Shown piece by piece: positions 1 to 5,744 of a stretch of DNA of 5,744 bases (position 1 is its first letter; each line of letters starts with the position of its first letter). Source of the stretch: Bacteroidota bacterium (lineage in GTDB: Bacteria > Bacteroidota > Ignavibacteria > UBA10030 > UBA8401); assembly GCA_003456055.1 (NCBI GenBank), contig DMPG01000014.1:5210-10953 (forward strand), in the 5' to 3' direction. The notes below the pieces were generated by a model. The model made no database searches, was not told the origin of the DNA, and saw nothing but the letters and a program-made list of their open reading frames with translations. The position numbers and the translations under genes are program-made.

Positions 1-812
1 AAATCGAGTTCATTATAAACAAGATATGGTTGTGTCCTTCTAAGATCATGTTCAAGACCAACAGCACGAATATTTGGTCCGCTCATTCCCATGGCAATTG
101 CTTGTTCTCGGGAAATCACCCCAACGCCATCCAACCGTTCAACAAAAATTCTGTTGGTGTTCAGCATAGTGATACATTCGTTGAATTTTTCTGGGAACTG
201 AGCGATGAATTCTTTTATTGCGGTGTGAACTTCGGGTGTCATATCATGAGCCAGACCTCCAACACGAGTAAAACTTGTAGTGAAACGTGCTCCCGTTAAT
301 AATTCAAAAATATCATACATTTTTTCACGTTCACGAAATGTCCAGGTAAAAACAGTCAACGCACCAACATCCATTGCCAATGCGCCAATTCCCAATAAAT
401 GGGACGAAATACGTGCCATTTCCGAAATGATTGTTCGGATATACTGCGCACGCTTAGGTGCTTCAATACCAACAAGTTTTTCAACTGCAAGAACGTATGC
501 AGTATTATTCATTAGTGGTGACAGGTAATCGAGACGGTCTGTATGCGGAATAAATTCATGATAAGAAACATTTTCGGCGAGTTTCTCATAACCACGATGG
601 AGATACCCTAATTCTGGAACGCATGCAGCAACGGTTTCTCCATCTAACTTAATCAAAAGGCGTAGTACACCATGGGTTGCAGGGTGCTGCGGTCCCATGT
701 TTAAGATCATTTCATTGTCGAGTGCATCATTAAAATAGATGCTTGTATTTTTATTCTCAAGGGCAGCAAGAATTTTTTGCTGTCGAATATCCATTGCTTG
801 TTCAATATTCAT
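1..812 (-). CDS. nuoD: NADH-quinone oxidoreductase subunit D (NuoD, 49-kDa type), 5' part only
   Basis: Reading leftwards from ATG at 812, the frame is open for 270 codons and leaves the window without a stop; the family is usually about 390-430 residues, so roughly a third is missing at the C-terminus. NuoD is the peripheral-arm subunit of complex I that forms most of the quinone-reduction pocket next to cluster N2 of NuoB. Visible signatures are NMGPQHPATHGVLR (residues 38-51), GYLHRGYEK (69-77), DRLDYLS (92-98) and AVEKLVG (109-115). By alignment from memory with Thermus Nqo4, His47 and Tyr96 correspond to the quinone-contacting His38 and Tyr87. All are intact and no frameshift is seen. 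It starts 30 bp after the nuoC stop, so NuoC and NuoD are separate proteins here, not the fused NuoCD. The spacer has only a weak purine stretch as ribosome site. Met7 is a possible alternative start. Identity is very secure. Confidence 0.96.
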   Translation of the reverse strand, partial: MNIEQAMDIRQQKILAALENKNTSIYFNDALDNEMILNMGPQHPATHGVLRLLIKLDGETVAACVPELGYLHRGYEKLAENVSYHEFIPHTDRLDYLSPLMNNTAYVLAVEKLVGIEAPKRAQYIRTIISEMARISSHLLGIGALAMDVGALTVFTWTFREREKMYDIFELLTGARFTTSFTRVGGLAHDMTPEVHTAIKEFIAQFPEKFNECITMLNTNRIFVERLDGVGVISREQAIAMGMSGPNIRAVGLEHDLRRTQPYLVYNELD

Positions 813-842
813 TATGTCTGCACTCTATATATAGATGATAGT

Positions 843-1325
843 TTACTTTCTAGGGAGGGGAATTGAATCAGGAACGCCCATCATTGGAAAATCTTTCCTT
901 AATGGAAAGTATTCAAATTCTTCCGGCATATACATTCTCCGTAGATCGTTGTGTCCATCGAATATGATTCCGAGCATATCATATGTTTCACGCTCCGGCC
1001 AGTTTGCGCCGGGCCATACAGATATCACCGAAGGACAATGCAAATCTGATTCATCGATAAATACTTTTAATCGGATTCTATGCTTATACGATAGAGAATA
1101 GAGATTGTATATTACTTCGAAGCGATTTTCTGGAGAATAAGCATCAGCACCACAGATATCACTACAATAATTAAACAAACAGGATTCATCATCCCGAAGA
1201 AACGCGCAGACTCGTACAATATCTTCTTTCTTGATATGAATAGTGGTCTCGTCACGAAATTCACGAATTTCCAGAATACTGTTGGAAAATTGTATTTTTA
1301 GTCTTTCTACGACAGTCGTTAGCAT
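843..1325 (-). CDS. nuoC: NADH-quinone oxidoreductase subunit C (NuoC, 30-kDa type)
   Basis: A complete 160-residue protein, at the short end for NuoC. NuoC is a cofactor-free subunit of the complex I connecting module that packs against NuoD and NuoB on the cytoplasmic side. The 30-kDa family signature is plain near the C-terminus: ERETYDMLGI (111-120), then FDGHNDLRR (122-130), MPEE (133-136) and PLRKDFP (141-147). The N-terminal half (about 1-100) is the variable alpha/beta domain, with an FNYCSDICGAD segment at 51-61. The ATG at 1325 is forced: an in-frame TAA lies three codons upstream. The 40-bp gap to nuoB holds no clear Shine-Dalgarno, so initiation may rely on translational coupling or an unstructured AT-rich leader. 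It is the third gene of the operon, 30 bp ahead of nuoD. The family call is secure. Confidence 0.96.
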   Translation of the reverse strand: MLTTVVERLKIQFSNSILEIREFRDETTIHIKKEDIVRVCAFLRDDESCLFNYCSDICGADAYSPENRFEVIYNLYSLSYKHRIRLKVFIDESDLHCPSVISVWPGANWPERETYDMLGIIFDGHNDLRRMYMPEEFEYFPLRKDFPMMGVPDSIPLPRK

Positions 1326-1365
1326 ATGAGATTAATGAGTCATTCTAGAGAGTGGCACAAATTTT

Positions 1366-1908
1366 TTAATTATTATTGATACCTTGTATCTGAAGAAGTT
1401 GCTGTTCCTGACGTTCAGCAGCTACTGTCATAGGTGTGCTTTTGCTTTCACCACGCTGGATCTTTTCTTGAATCATTAGTAACGCGTGAAGCAAATTGTC
1501 CGGGCGAGGTGGGCATCCTGCAACATAGACATCAACCGGCAAAAATTGGTCAATACCCTGTACTACGGAATATGTACGATACATACCACCCGAAGAAGTA
1601 CACGCTCCCATCGCAATCACCCATTTTGGATCGGGCATTTGATCGTAGATTTTTCGGACAACTGTTGCCATTTTGTATGTTGTGGTACCTGCAACGATTA
1701 AAAGATCGGCTTGACGGGGAGAGAACCGAAACACTTCAGCACCAAAACGAGCAACATCGAATCGAGGCATTGCAAATGCCATCATTTCAATTCCACAGCA
1801 AGAGATACCAAGCGGCATCGGCCACAATGAATTTTTACGACACCAATTAATTGCAGAATCAATTGTAGTGGTCAATGCTGTATCGCCCAGTGCGTGTTCT
1901 AATCCCAT
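1366..1908 (-). CDS. nuoB: NADH-quinone oxidoreductase subunit B (NuoB, PSST type, cluster N2)
   Basis: A complete 180-residue protein of normal length. NuoB holds the terminal [4Fe-4S] cluster N2, which hands electrons to quinone at the interface with NuoD. The four expected N2 ligands are present: the tandem Cys37-Cys38 in [10 protein letters not shown], Cys103 in GACTSSGG and Cys132 in AGCPPRP. Other family hallmarks are NSLWPM (26-31), [21 protein letters not shown] (48-68) and [16 protein letters not shown] (88-103). The tail after about residue 150 is variable and rich in Gln and Asn. The start at 1908 lies inside the last codons of nuoA (10-bp overlap) and is preceded at good spacing by AAGGGAG, which suggests coupled translation. 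No missing residue or frameshift. Identity is very secure. Confidence 0.97.
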   Translation of the reverse strand: MGLEHALGDTALTTTIDSAINWCRKNSLWPMPLGISCCGIEMMAFAMPRFDVARFGAEVFRFSPRQADLLIVAGTTTYKMATVVRKIYDQMPDPKWVIAMGACTSSGGMYRTYSVVQGIDQFLPVDVYVAGCPPRPDNLLHALLMIQEKIQRGESKSTPMTVAAERQEQQLLQIQGINNN

Positions 1909-2252
1909 TGAAGAGCTCCCTTTTTTAAGATGTAAATGTAACCAACAAATAAAATAAGGATGAATAAAATCATCTCTATATATCCAAACATTCCTAACGA
2001 TCTAAAGTTTACCGCCCAGGGATATAAAAAAATCACCTCTATATCAAAGAGAATGAATAGTACGGCAACCATATAGTATTTTACAGAAAACCGTTCACGG
2101 GCAGACCGCGTTGGCGGCATACCACTTTCATAGGTAGAGAGCTTTTCTTTATTCGGACGATTTGGCCCAAGAAAACGATGGAGAGTTAAAAAAGCAAGGC
2201 CAAGGAATGCACTGACGCCAAGCATAACAAAAATTGGAAGATATGTTTGCAT
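1899..2252 (-). CDS. nuoA: NADH-quinone oxidoreductase subunit A (NuoA, ND3 type), membrane protein
   Basis: A complete 117-residue, very hydrophobic protein of typical length. NuoA (mitochondrial ND3 counterpart) is a three-helix inner-membrane subunit whose long first loop reaches the quinone site between membrane and peripheral arms. Membrane segments are predicted by eye at about 5-28, 59-80 and 88-110. The loop carries YESG (41-44) followed by [15 protein letters not shown] (46-60), and helix 2 carries the family motif LFILFDIE (65-72) with the conserved acidic Asp70 and Glu72, then FLYPWA. Most relatives have Cys where Ser43 stands. It is the first gene of the operon. The ATG at 2252 is the natural start because it gives the usual short N-terminus before helix 1; upstream sequence has only a poor ribosome site. 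The stop TAG lies within the start region of nuoB. Confidence 0.95.
   Translation of the reverse strand: MQTYLPIFVMLGVSAFLGLAFLTLHRFLGPNRPNKEKLSTYESGMPPTRSARERFSVKYYMVAVLFILFDIEVIFLYPWAVNFRSLGMFGYIEMILFILILFVGYIYILKKGALQWD
1916..1922 (-). promoter_or_regulatory. Ribosome binding site of nuoB inside the nuoA 3' end
   Basis: On the minus strand AAGGGAG stands 7 nt before the nuoB ATG. It is the clearest Shine-Dalgarno in the nuo cluster, lies entirely within nuoA coding sequence, and supports the chosen nuoB start and coupled nuoA-nuoB translation. Confidence 0.7.
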
Positions 2253-2291
2253 TTGAGTAAGTATTATTCACGTATAATTTAATTACAATAA

Positions 2292-2320
2292 AATTTATCG
2301 AAAAAATGCTCTAAAGTCAA
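2292..2320 (-). promoter_or_regulatory. Candidate proximal sigma70-type promoter of the nuo operon
   Basis: Minus-strand TTGACT (2320-2315), a 17-nt spacer, then TAAATT (2297-2292). This matches the -35 consensus at 5 of 6 positions and the -10 at 4 of 6. The expected start near 2285 gives a leader of about 33 nt before nuoA. The hexamers and spacing are seen directly; promoter activity is inference. Confidence 0.4.
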
Positions 2321-2353
2321 TGTAAGTACAGCAGCGGCATATATCGAAAAAAT
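2296..2353. repeat. 12-bp direct repeat TATCGAAAAAAT, two copies
   Basis: Identical copies of TATCGAAAAAAT lie at 2296-2307 and 2342-2353, 46 bp apart in the same orientation. The first sits between the -35 and -10 of the candidate proximal nuo promoter; the second runs into the A-tract/T-tract palindrome at 2347-2360. They could be binding sites for a regulator of nuo, or a chance repeat built on A-tracts. Confidence 0.5.
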
Positions 2354-2553
2354 ATTTTTTTGTGGTTTGGGTTCTGATCGTTAACTTTTCATAGCATGTC
2401 ATTTTTTATTTTTGTATCGGATACGGTGACAATTATATTCCTGAGATTACAATGGGATTGATTGCCCAACGGATATTCAATTGCTGCATTTTGCAAAAAT
2501 ATTTTTGTTCTGCGATCTATAACGGATAAAGCCGGGAAAGGATTTATTTTTAT

Positions 2554-2583
2554 TTTATAACGGCAGTATGTGGCAATTGTCAA
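2554..2583 (-). promoter_or_regulatory. Candidate distal promoter facing the nuo operon
   Basis: Minus-strand TTGACA (2583-2578, full consensus), an 18-nt spacer and TATAAA (2559-2554, 5 of 6). This is the best -35 in the spacer. A start near 2547 would give a nuoA leader of about 295 nt, or a short non-coding transcript. A second TTGACA at 2613-2608 has no matching -10. Function is inferred from motif and spacing only. Confidence 0.4.
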
Positions 2584-2609
2584 ACAAAACCGAAACTCCT
2601 AATACAGTG

Positions 2610-2671
2610 TCAAGTTAAGTTTTTATGTTATATTACGGGTAAAAAAAGACTTAATTATTTTCTTGACTTGA
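2610..2671. repeat. Inverted repeat abutting and including the nrdJ -35 box
   Basis: TCAAGTTAAG (2610-2619) is complementary to CTTGACTTGA (2662-2671) over ten positions with one T-G wobble, and the right arm contains the -35 hexamer of the candidate nrdJ promoter. The left region can alternatively pair, from 2615-2624, with AAAAGACTTAA-type sequence at 2645-2654 (ten pairs, one wobble). Could be an operator; could be chance in AT-rich DNA. Confidence 0.35.
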
Positions 2672-2691
2672 GTAGTATAACCCTCTATATT
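2663..2691 (+). promoter_or_regulatory. Candidate sigma70-type promoter of nrdJ
   Basis: TTGACT (2663-2668), a 17-nt spacer and TATATT (2686-2691): five of six matches in each hexamer at ideal spacing. Expected transcription start is near 2698, about 200 nt before the nrdJ ATG. It is the only strong plus-strand promoter candidate I found between the nuo genes and nrdJ. Activity is inferred. Confidence 0.5.
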
Positions 2692-2842
2692 CGCTTGTAG
2701 TTACGATGGATGTATTTCTCGCCGTATTATCAAATTGTTAATTATAACAGTATTTCTTTAAATATCTCTGTAATGAGGGGAGTGAGAGAGTTTTTTATTT
2801 TTTGTAACTTTAATGACTGAATACCCAGCTAACAATAAAATC

Positions 2843-2858
2843 AGACAATATACTATCA
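2843..2858 (+). promoter_or_regulatory. Weak NrdR-box-like sequence upstream of nrdJ
   Basis: AGACAATATACTATCA matches the commonly quoted NrdR consensus ACACWATATATWGTGT at 11 of 16 positions, with a good left half and a poor right half. NrdR represses ribonucleotide reductase genes and normally binds paired boxes about three helical turns apart; no partner is evident at that distance on either side. It would also lie about 145 nt downstream of the predicted start, an unusual place. Confidence 0.2.
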
Positions 2859-2883
2859 ATTTTATAACATAAATTTAATTAAC

Positions 2884-2890
2884 AGGAGAG
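2884..2890 (+). promoter_or_regulatory. Ribosome binding site of nrdJ
   Basis: AGGAGAG precedes the ATG at 2900 by 9 nt (11 nt counted from AGGAG). An in-frame TAA at 2876-2878 rules out a longer protein, so the site and stop together fix the start. Confidence 0.8.
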
Positions 2891-2899
2891 CATAACCCA

Positions 2900-5638
2900 A
2901 TGAGTGACAAACAAGTAGCAGTAAAAGAAACTGTCGCGACAAGAAAAACAGGGACTGAGGGGCTTTCATTCGGTCGTTTTTTCACCAAACACGGTATTCA
3001 TCCGTTTGATGAAATAGAATGGGAATTGAGAACCGCAGTGATTACAAACGAAAAGGGTGAAAAGATATTTGAACAAAAAAATGTTGAGATCCCAAAATCG
3101 TGGTCGATGACTGCTACAAATGTTGTTGTGTCAAAATATTTTCATGGATTGATAGGGACACCCGACCGTGAGACGAGTGTTAAACAAATCGTTGATCGTG
3201 TTGCAAAATCGACAGTGGCATGGGGACGGAAACAAAAATATTTTGCAACCGAACAAGATGCAGATATTTTTTATAATGAGTTATGTTTTATTCTCGTGAA
3301 CCAATACATGGCCTTTAATAGTCCGGTGTGGTTTAATGTTGGAATTGAAGAACGTCCTCAATGTTCTGCTTGTTTTATTAACTCAGTTCAAGATTCAATG
3401 GAATCAATTCTCGGTCTCACTCGCACGGAAGGAATGCTCTTTAAATTTGGATCGGGAACCGGTTCAAATCTTTCGGCACTTCGCTCTTCAAAAGAGGTTC
3501 TTGCAGGAGGTGGAACTGCTTCAGGTCCAGTCTCCTTCATGAAAGGGTTTGATGCATTTGCCGGTGTGATTAAGTCAGGCGGGAAAACACGTCGCGCAGC
3601 AAAGATGGTTATTCTTAATGTTGATCATCCCGATGTTGTGGACTTTATCAATTGTAAAGCCGTAGAAGAGAAAAAGGCATGGGCATTGATCGATGCAGGA
3701 TATAACGGTGGATTCAATGTTCCCGGTGGTGCTTATGATTCTATTTCTTACCAAAACGCAAATCACTCTGTTCGCGTAACAGATGATTTTATGAAAGCTG
3801 TTCTTGAAGATAAAGAATGGCAAACGAAAGCGATCAAAAACGGAAAACCTGTTGACACTTATCGCGCTCGGGATTTGATGAGACAGATTTCTGAAGCAGC
3901 ATGGTTATGCGGTGATCCGGGGATGCAGTTCGATACGACTGTGAATGCTTGGCATACATCTTCCAATACGGCACGCATCAATGCATCGAATCCATGCAGT
4001 GAATATATGTATCTGGATGATTCAGCTTGCAACCTTGCATCTCTCAACCTGATGAAATTTCGTACGGATGACGGCGAGTTCAATGTAGAAGCATTTAAAT
4101 ATGCGGTTGATATAACGATCACTGCACAAGAGATCTTTGTTGATAATGCAAGTTATCCTACACCAATGATCGAAAAGAACAGTCATGATTTTCGCCCGCT
4201 TGGTTTAGGGTATGCAAATCTTGGTGCGGTATTGATGGCTCGCGGTTTGGCGTATGATAGTGAATCCGGACGCGAATATGCTGCTGCAATTACATCGTTG
4301 ATGTGCGGTGAAGCGTATGCTCAATCATCACGAATTGCAAAAGAAATGGGTCCATTCAAAGGATATGCGATCAATCGTGAACCGATGCTGAATGTTATGA
4401 ATAAGCATAGCGTTCATGCTGATAAGATCTCCACTCAATATGTTCCGAACAAATTATGGGACGCTTCGAGCACTTCATGGAAAGAGGCAATTGAACTTGG
4501 AAGAGAATTTGGATATCGCAACGGACAGGCAACGGTGCTTGCGCCGACCGGAACGATTGGATTTATGATGGATTGCGACACGACCGGTGTTGAACCAGAT
4601 ATCGCTCTTGTAAAATACAAAAAACTTGTTGGCGGCGGCATGATGAAAATTGTCAATCAGACCGTGCCGGAAGCATTACGTAAACTCAACTATGACAGTG
4701 AGCAGATCGAACATATCATTTCATATATCGATAAGAATGATACGATCGAAGGAGCTCCGTTCCTAAAAGAAGAACATCTTTCAGTATTCGATTGCGCATT
4801 CAAACCTGCAAAAGGAAAACGTTCCATTCAATATATGGGACACATAAAAATGATGGGCGCAACACAGCCTTTCCTATCAGGAGCAATTTCTAAAACAGTG
4901 AATATGCCGAATGACGTAACACCGGATGATATGATGCAGGCGTATGTTGAATCTTGGAAACTTGGTCTTAAAGCTGTTGCAGTGTATCGTGACGGATGTA
5001 AACGAACGCAGCCTCTTTCCACATCATTAGATGGTGAAAAGAAGAAAGAAGAAAAGAAACCAGAGTTACGTCTTGCGAGACGCCGACTTCCGGCAGAACG
5101 TGCAGCCTATACTCATAAATTCAGTATTGCAGGACATGAAGGATATATCACGGTTGATATGTATGAGGATGGATTACCGGGTGAAGTATTCATTACAATG
5201 TCAAAAGAAGGTTCAACACTTTCTGGCATGATGGATGCATTTGCCACTTCGATCTCCATTGCACTTCAATACGGTGTTCCTGTAAAAATTCTTGTGGATA
5301 AATTCACGCATATGCGGTTTGAACCATCCGGATTTACACAAAATCCTGATATTCCAATAGCGAAATCGATCTGTGATTATATCTTCCGCTGGTTAGGTTT
5401 GAAATTCTTGCCGAAAGATGAACAGCCGATCTCCGTTGTTGCAGAATCAGTTGTGTTAGAAACACCGAAAGCAGAGGTTCGATATGCGGAGACGTTTGCA
5501 TCAGCAGAACGGGGAGAAAAATACGTATTCCAAACACAGGCAGATGCACCGCCGTGCCACGAATGCGGTAGCTTGATGATCCGTTCGGGTGCTTGTTACA
5601 AATGCACACAATGCGGTTCGACATCTGGCTGCTCCTAA
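2900..5638 (+). CDS. nrdJ: Adenosylcobalamin-dependent (class II) ribonucleotide reductase
   Basis: A complete 912-residue protein that reduces ribonucleotides to deoxyribonucleotides in the cytoplasm, using a radical generated from coenzyme B12 and so needing neither oxygen nor a separate radical subunit. Order of parts: class II N-terminal domain (about 20-125); the ten-stranded catalytic barrel (about 130-700); a charged linker (711-733, rich in Lys, Glu and Arg); a TSCPD domain (about 735-835); a variable linker; and a Cys-rich tail (886-911). In the barrel, NPCSE (364-368) gives the thiyl-radical Cys366 with Asn364 and Glu368. Cys158 (in SACF) and Cys377 (in DSACNLAS), eleven residues after Cys366 as in Thermotoga NrdJ, are the likely redox pair. 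LAPTGTIG (547-554) is the phosphate-binding loop. The tail has CHEC, CYKCTQC and SGCS, a zinc-ribbon-like group whose cysteines probably re-reduce the active site. No N-terminal ATP-cone (regulatory nucleotide-binding domain) is visible. Single gene with its own promoter and terminator. Identity is secure. Confidence 0.97.
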   Translation: MSDKQVAVKETVATRKTGTEGLSFGRFFTKHGIHPFDEIEWELRTAVITNEKGEKIFEQKNVEIPKSWSMTATNVVVSKYFHGLIGTPDRETSVKQIVDRVAKSTVAWGRKQKYFATEQDADIFYNELCFILVNQYMAFNSPVWFNVGIEERPQCSACFINSVQDSMESILGLTRTEGMLFKFGSGTGSNLSALRSSKEVLAGGGTASGPVSFMKGFDAFAGVIKSGGKTRRAAKMVILNVDHPDVVDFINCKAVEEKKAWALIDAGYNGGFNVPGGAYDSISYQNANHSVRVTDDFMKAVLEDKEWQTKAIKNGKPVDTYRARDLMRQISEAAWLCGDPGMQFDTTVNAWHTSSNTARINASNPCSEYMYLDDSACNLASLNLMKFRTDDGEFNVEAFKYAVDITITAQEIFVDNASYPTPMIEKNSHDFRPLGLGYANLGAVLMARGLAYDSESGREYAAAITSLMCGEAYAQSSRIAKEMGPFKGYAINREPMLNVMNKHSVHADKISTQYVPNKLWDASSTSWKEAIELGREFGYRNGQATVLAPTGTIGFMMDCDTTGVEPDIALVKYKKLVGGGMMKIVNQTVPEALRKLNYDSEQIEHIISYIDKNDTIEGAPFLKEEHLSVFDCAFKPAKGKRSIQYMGHIKMMGATQPFLSGAISKTVNMPNDVTPDDMMQAYVESWKLGLKAVAVYRDGCKRTQPLSTSLDGEKKKEEKKPELRLARRRLPAERAAYTHKFSIAGHEGYITVDMYEDGLPGEVFITMSKEGSTLSGMMDAFATSISIALQYGVPVKILVDKFTHMRFEPSGFTQNPDIPIAKSICDYIFRWLGLKFLPKDEQPISVVAESVVLETPKAEVRYAETFASAERGEKYVFQTQADAPPCHECGSLMIRSGACYKCTQCGSTSGCS

Positions 5639-5672
5639 TGTTTCAGTGAACAGGTAACATTGATCAATTAAC

Positions 5673-5710
5673 AAAACGCCGAGGCAGCAATGTCCCGGCG
5701 TTTCTGTTTT
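5673..5710 (+). terminator. Rho-independent terminator of nrdJ
   Basis: AAACGCCG (5674-5681) pairs perfectly with CGGCGTTT (5696-5703), extended across a bulged A by GG (5683-5684) with CC (5694-5695), leaving a 9-nt loop. A T-rich tract TTTCTGTTTT follows. It begins 34 bp after the nrdJ stop and indicates that nrdJ is transcribed alone. Confidence 0.85.
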
Positions 5711-5720
5711 AAAATAGTGC

Positions 5721-5727
5721 TTGACTT
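5721..5727 (+). promoter_or_regulatory. TTGACTT box at the right edge, possible -35 of the next gene
   Basis: TTGACTT just after the terminator is the same heptamer as at the candidate nrdJ and proximal nuo promoters. The matching -10 would fall at or beyond the window end, so this is only a suggestion. Confidence 0.25.
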
Positions 5728-5744
5728 TATAGTTTTGAATGTTT

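Larger units (their letters stand above)
2253..2899. other. Divergent intergenic spacer between nuoA and nrdJ, no convincing gene
   Basis: About 647 bp of very AT-rich DNA between the two divergent starts. Open frames here are short and lack a ribosome site or recognisable protein. It holds candidate promoters in both directions, a 12-bp direct repeat, two A-tract/T-tract palindromes (2347-2360 and 2494-2507), a palindrome GTATC-G-GATAC (2414-2424) and a TGTTA-N4-TAACA palindrome (2736-2749). No cobalamin-riboswitch B12-box core (GCCACTG) or tRNA-like fold was seen. In DNA this AT-rich some short palindromes are expected by chance. Confidence 0.7.

Noticed and set aside
30..528. Plus-strand open frames opposite nuoD
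   Set aside because: The minus strand encodes an intact, strongly conserved NuoD over the same bases.
1434..1850. Long plus-strand open frame of 138 codons opposite nuoB
   Set aside because: It lies wholly antisense to a highly conserved gene and its translation has no family features; it is a shadow of nuoB codon use.
2389..2583. 64-codon minus-strand open frame in the spacer with a TTG start
   Set aside because: It resembles no family I recognise, has no ribosome site, and its start coincides with the -35 box of a strong promoter candidate, so any transcript from there would begin inside the frame.
2736..2749. TGTTA-N4-TAACA palindrome as an FNR/CRP-type site
   Set aside because: It does not fit TTGAT-N4-ATCAA or TGTGA-N6-TCACA, and five-base arms are common by chance in DNA this rich in A and T.
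2765..2803. Possible attenuator: TCTCT (2765-2769) with AGAGA (2785-2789) followed by a T run
   Set aside because: The stem is only five weak pairs around a 15-nt loop, too unstable for a convincing terminator.
2773..2820. 15-codon possible leader peptide starting at ATG 2773
   Set aside because: No ribosome site before it and no run of informative codons; a frame this short is expected by chance.
2253..2899. Cobalamin riboswitch upstream of nrdJ
   Set aside because: Looked for because of the enzyme's cofactor, but the conserved B12-box core GCCACTG is absent in this region.

Overview
The window is a piece of bacterial chromosome carrying ordinary, well-conserved metabolic genes. Two transcription units diverge from an AT-rich spacer of about 650 bp (2253-2899). 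To the left, on the minus strand, lies the start of a respiratory complex I operon in the order nuoA-nuoB-nuoC-nuoD; nuoD runs off the left edge. To the right, on the plus strand, is one complete large gene for an adenosylcobalamin-dependent (class II) ribonucleotide reductase, nrdJ, followed by a convincing Rho-independent terminator. I see no mobile element, CRISPR array, tRNA, rRNA or defence system.

Organism: moderately AT-rich coding DNA with a very AT-rich spacer. nuoC and nuoD are separate genes (not the fused nuoCD of enterobacteria), NuoA carries YESG instead of the commoner YECG, and only some genes have a clear Shine-Dalgarno. This would fit a member of the Bacteroidota/Chlorobi/Ignavibacteria assemblage, but that is a low-confidence guess from protein 'feel', not a search result.

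Layout: nuoD 5' part (1-812, -), nuoC (843-1325, -), nuoB (1366-1908, -), nuoA (1899-2252, -, overlapping nuoB by 10 bp), spacer with candidate divergent promoters and several repeats (2253-2899), nrdJ (2900-5638, +), terminator (5673-5710), and a TTGACTT box at the right edge that may belong to the next promoter.

How the genes work together: NuoA is a membrane subunit at the quinone-site junction. NuoB (cluster N2), NuoC and NuoD form the connecting module that passes electrons to quinone. NrdJ makes deoxyribonucleotides without needing oxygen, using coenzyme B12. The two units share only their upstream region; any co-regulation is speculative. The parts most worth a second look are in the spacer: good sigma70-type promoters facing both ways, a predicted nrdJ leader of about 200 nt with no recognisable B12 riboswitch, a 12-bp direct repeat overlapping the proximal nuo promoter, and a one-and-a-half-site match to an NrdR box. 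None of these amounts to a new system on present evidence.
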